A stretch of DNA of 64,000 nucleotides, from contig NZ_JADOGI010000036.1 in the NCBI RefSeq assembly GCF_015645445.1, positions 1 through 64,000 of the forward strand, given 5' to 3'. The position numbers and the translations under genes are program-made. Of this stretch, positions 62,754-64,000 are shown piece after piece. How positions within the stretch are numbered: the stretch's first letter is position 1; the number at the start of each line of letters is the position of its first letter. The notes beneath the pieces were generated by a model that worked only from the letters and a program-made list of their open reading frames with translations, made no database searches and was not told the DNA's origin. This stretch comes from Nonomuraea cypriaca. Lineage in GTDB: Bacteria > Actinomycetota > Actinomycetes > Streptosporangiales > Streptosporangiaceae.

Positions 62754-64000
62754 GACCACCGAACGTGCTGCTGATCCTCGCCGACGACCTGGGCTTCTCC
62801 GATCTCGGCTGCTACGGCGGCGAGATCGCCACGCCCAACCTCGACGCCCTGGGCCGTGCCGGGGCCCGGATGTCGCAGTTCTACAACACGGCCCGCTGCA
62901 GCCCGTCCCGCGCGTCGCTGCTGACCGGACTGCATCCGCACCAGACCGGGATCGGCGTACTCACCCGCCCCGACCTGCCCGAAGGCTACCCGGGCACGCT
63001 CGACCCGCGGGCCGGGACGGTGGCCGAGATCCTCGCCGCGCGTGGCTGGGCGACGTGGCTCAGCGGCAAGTGGCACCTGGCCGCCGACACCACGACCCCG
63101 AACGGCTCCTGGCCGACCCGCAAGGGGTTCGACCGGTTCTTCGGCACGCTGGCCGGCTGCTCCAGCTACTTCGACCCGCAGACGCTGACCAGGGGAGAGA
63201 CCCCGGCCGACGACGCCAGGACCGCCCCCGGCTTCTACTACACCGACGCGATCGGCGCTGAGGCCGCCTCGTGGATCACCCGCCACCCGGCCGCCCGGCC
63301 GTTCTTCCTCTACCTCGCGTTCACGGCCCCGCACTGGCCGCTGCACGCCCTCGGACCCGACATCGAGGCCAACGCCGGCAAGTTCGACGAAGGCTGGGAC
63401 GTCCTGCGCGAACACCGCCTGAAACGACTGGCCGGCGAAGGCATCCTGGACTCGGGCACTCGCCTCAGCGAACGTGACCCCGCCCAGCCCGCATGGGCCG
63501 GCACCGGCGACCAGAAGTGGCAGGCCCGCCGCATGGAGGTCTACGCGGCGCAGGTCACCGCGATGGACCGGGCCGTCGGCCGGGTCGTGGACGCGCTCAA
63601 GGACTCCGGCCAGTACGGCAACACCCTGATCATCTTCCTGTCTGACAACGGCGCCTCGGCCGAGGAACTACCGATCGGCGACCGGTTCGCGGACAAGGAC
63701 CGGGTGCTCGCAAGCGGGACCGTCCGCGCCGGCAACGAACCGGCCATCACCCCCGGCGGCGAAGACACCTACGCCAGCTACGGCACCACCTGGGCGAACC
63801 TCTCGAACGCGCCGCTGCGCCGCTACAAACGCTGGGTCCACGAGGGCGGCATCTCGACACCGTTCATCGCCCACTGGCCGGACGGCGGCATCCCGGCGGG
63901 TGTGAGTCACACGCCGGCGCAACTCGTGGACGTCCTGCCGACCATCCTCGACGCGGCCGGGATCGATCCCGGCCCAGGCCGGGAGGGCCGCTCGATCTTG
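62750..64000 (+). CDS. Type I sulfatase (arylsulfatase family), C-terminus outside window
   Basis: 417 codons to the window edge. NVLLILADDLGFSDLGCYGG gives the metal Asp pair (D12, D13). CSPSRASLLTG has Cys50 in C-x-P-x-R, the signal for formylglycine conversion; later SGKWHL, FTAPHWPLH and LSDNGA supply further active-site residues. No signal peptide, so it acts in the cytosol on imported substrate. Translational coupling to the sugar importer and GH51 suggests it removes sulfate from an arabinose-containing oligosaccharide. The formylglycine-generating enzyme is not in the window. Confidence 0.88.
   Translation, partial: MRPPNVLLILADDLGFSDLGCYGGEIATPNLDALGRAGARMSQFYNTARCSPSRASLLTGLHPHQTGIGVLTRPDLPEGYPGTLDPRAGTVAEILAARGWATWLSGKWHLAADTTTPNGSWPTRKGFDRFFGTLAGCSSYFDPQTLTRGETPADDARTAPGFYYTDAIGAEAASWITRHPAARPFFLYLAFTAPHWPLHALGPDIEANAGKFDEGWDVLREHRLKRLAGEGILDSGTRLSERDPAQPAWAGTGDQKWQARRMEVYAAQVTAMDRAVGRVVDALKDSGQYGNTLIIFLSDNGASAEELPIGDRFADKDRVLASGTVRAGNEPAITPGGEDTYASYGTTWANLSNAPLRRYKRWVHEGGISTPFIAHWPDGGIPAGVSHTPAQLVDVLPTILDAAGIDPGPGREGRSIL

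Overview
The window is high-GC (about 70%) actinobacterial chromosome. The gene families fit a Streptosporangiaceae-type or related soil actinomycete: a DUF574-type SAM methyltransferase, an F420-type LLM oxidoreductase, NarL/LuxR and OmpR two-component pairs, a cytochrome P450, TetR/LacI/ROK/IclR/AraC regulators, frequent GTG/TTG starts and secreted ricin-type glycoside hydrolases. Genus is inference only. I saw no rRNA, tRNA or CRISPR array.

Layout. 1-9.8 kb: a divergent MFS/LysR pair, a MazG-like/NUDIX fusion, a TetR relic, an Asp-nucleophile alpha/beta hydrolase, a second MFS carrier, a D-aminopeptidase, a DUF574 methyltransferase and a divergent SDR/AraC pair. 9.9-20.6 kb: a NarL-type two-component system, a Tat-exported SDR, a carboxymuconolactone-decarboxylase/TetR divergon, a copper-type envelope cluster whose histidine kinase has been deleted down to its last codons, an LLM oxidoreductase and a P450. 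20.7-30.8 kb: relics of an integrative element and of a superoxide dismutase, then an OmpR two-component system followed by a GT39 mannosyltransferase-like protein and a GT2-GtrA fusion. All three of these promoters carry the same 11-bp-phased CACAG repeats. An IS5-family element sits in the CTAG that encodes the stop codons of two convergent genes. 30.8-33.05 kb is a dense gene graveyard.

33.05-41.4 kb is one six-gene minus-strand operon for glycolate/glyoxylate use: serine-glyoxylate aminotransferase, a GlcD-GlcF fusion, an FAH-family enzyme, Hyi, GlxR and Gcl. A divergent IclR regulator faces it across two TTTCC-N7-GGAAA palindromes. 43-47 kb holds a MatC-type dicarboxylate permease, a CoA-transferase and a crotonase-like protein behind a broken GntR regulator.

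47.2-56.7 kb is a decayed hemicellulose locus: esterase, GH10, GH62, GH43, SMP-30 and ABC-transporter relics around an intact GH62 arabinofuranosidase, an intact LacI regulator and an in-frame GH10-GH127-ricin chimera. One permease relic has its middle segment inverted between short inverted repeats. 56.7-64 kb is an intact successor system: a ROK regulator divergent from an ABC transporter, a GH51 arabinofuranosidase and a sulfatase (cut by the window end), suggesting import and breakdown of an arabinose-containing, possibly sulfated, glycan.

The strongest themes are the phased-repeat regulon at 21.8-27.7 kb, the recurrent pattern of genes that keep head and tail but lose the middle, and the GH51-sulfatase operon.
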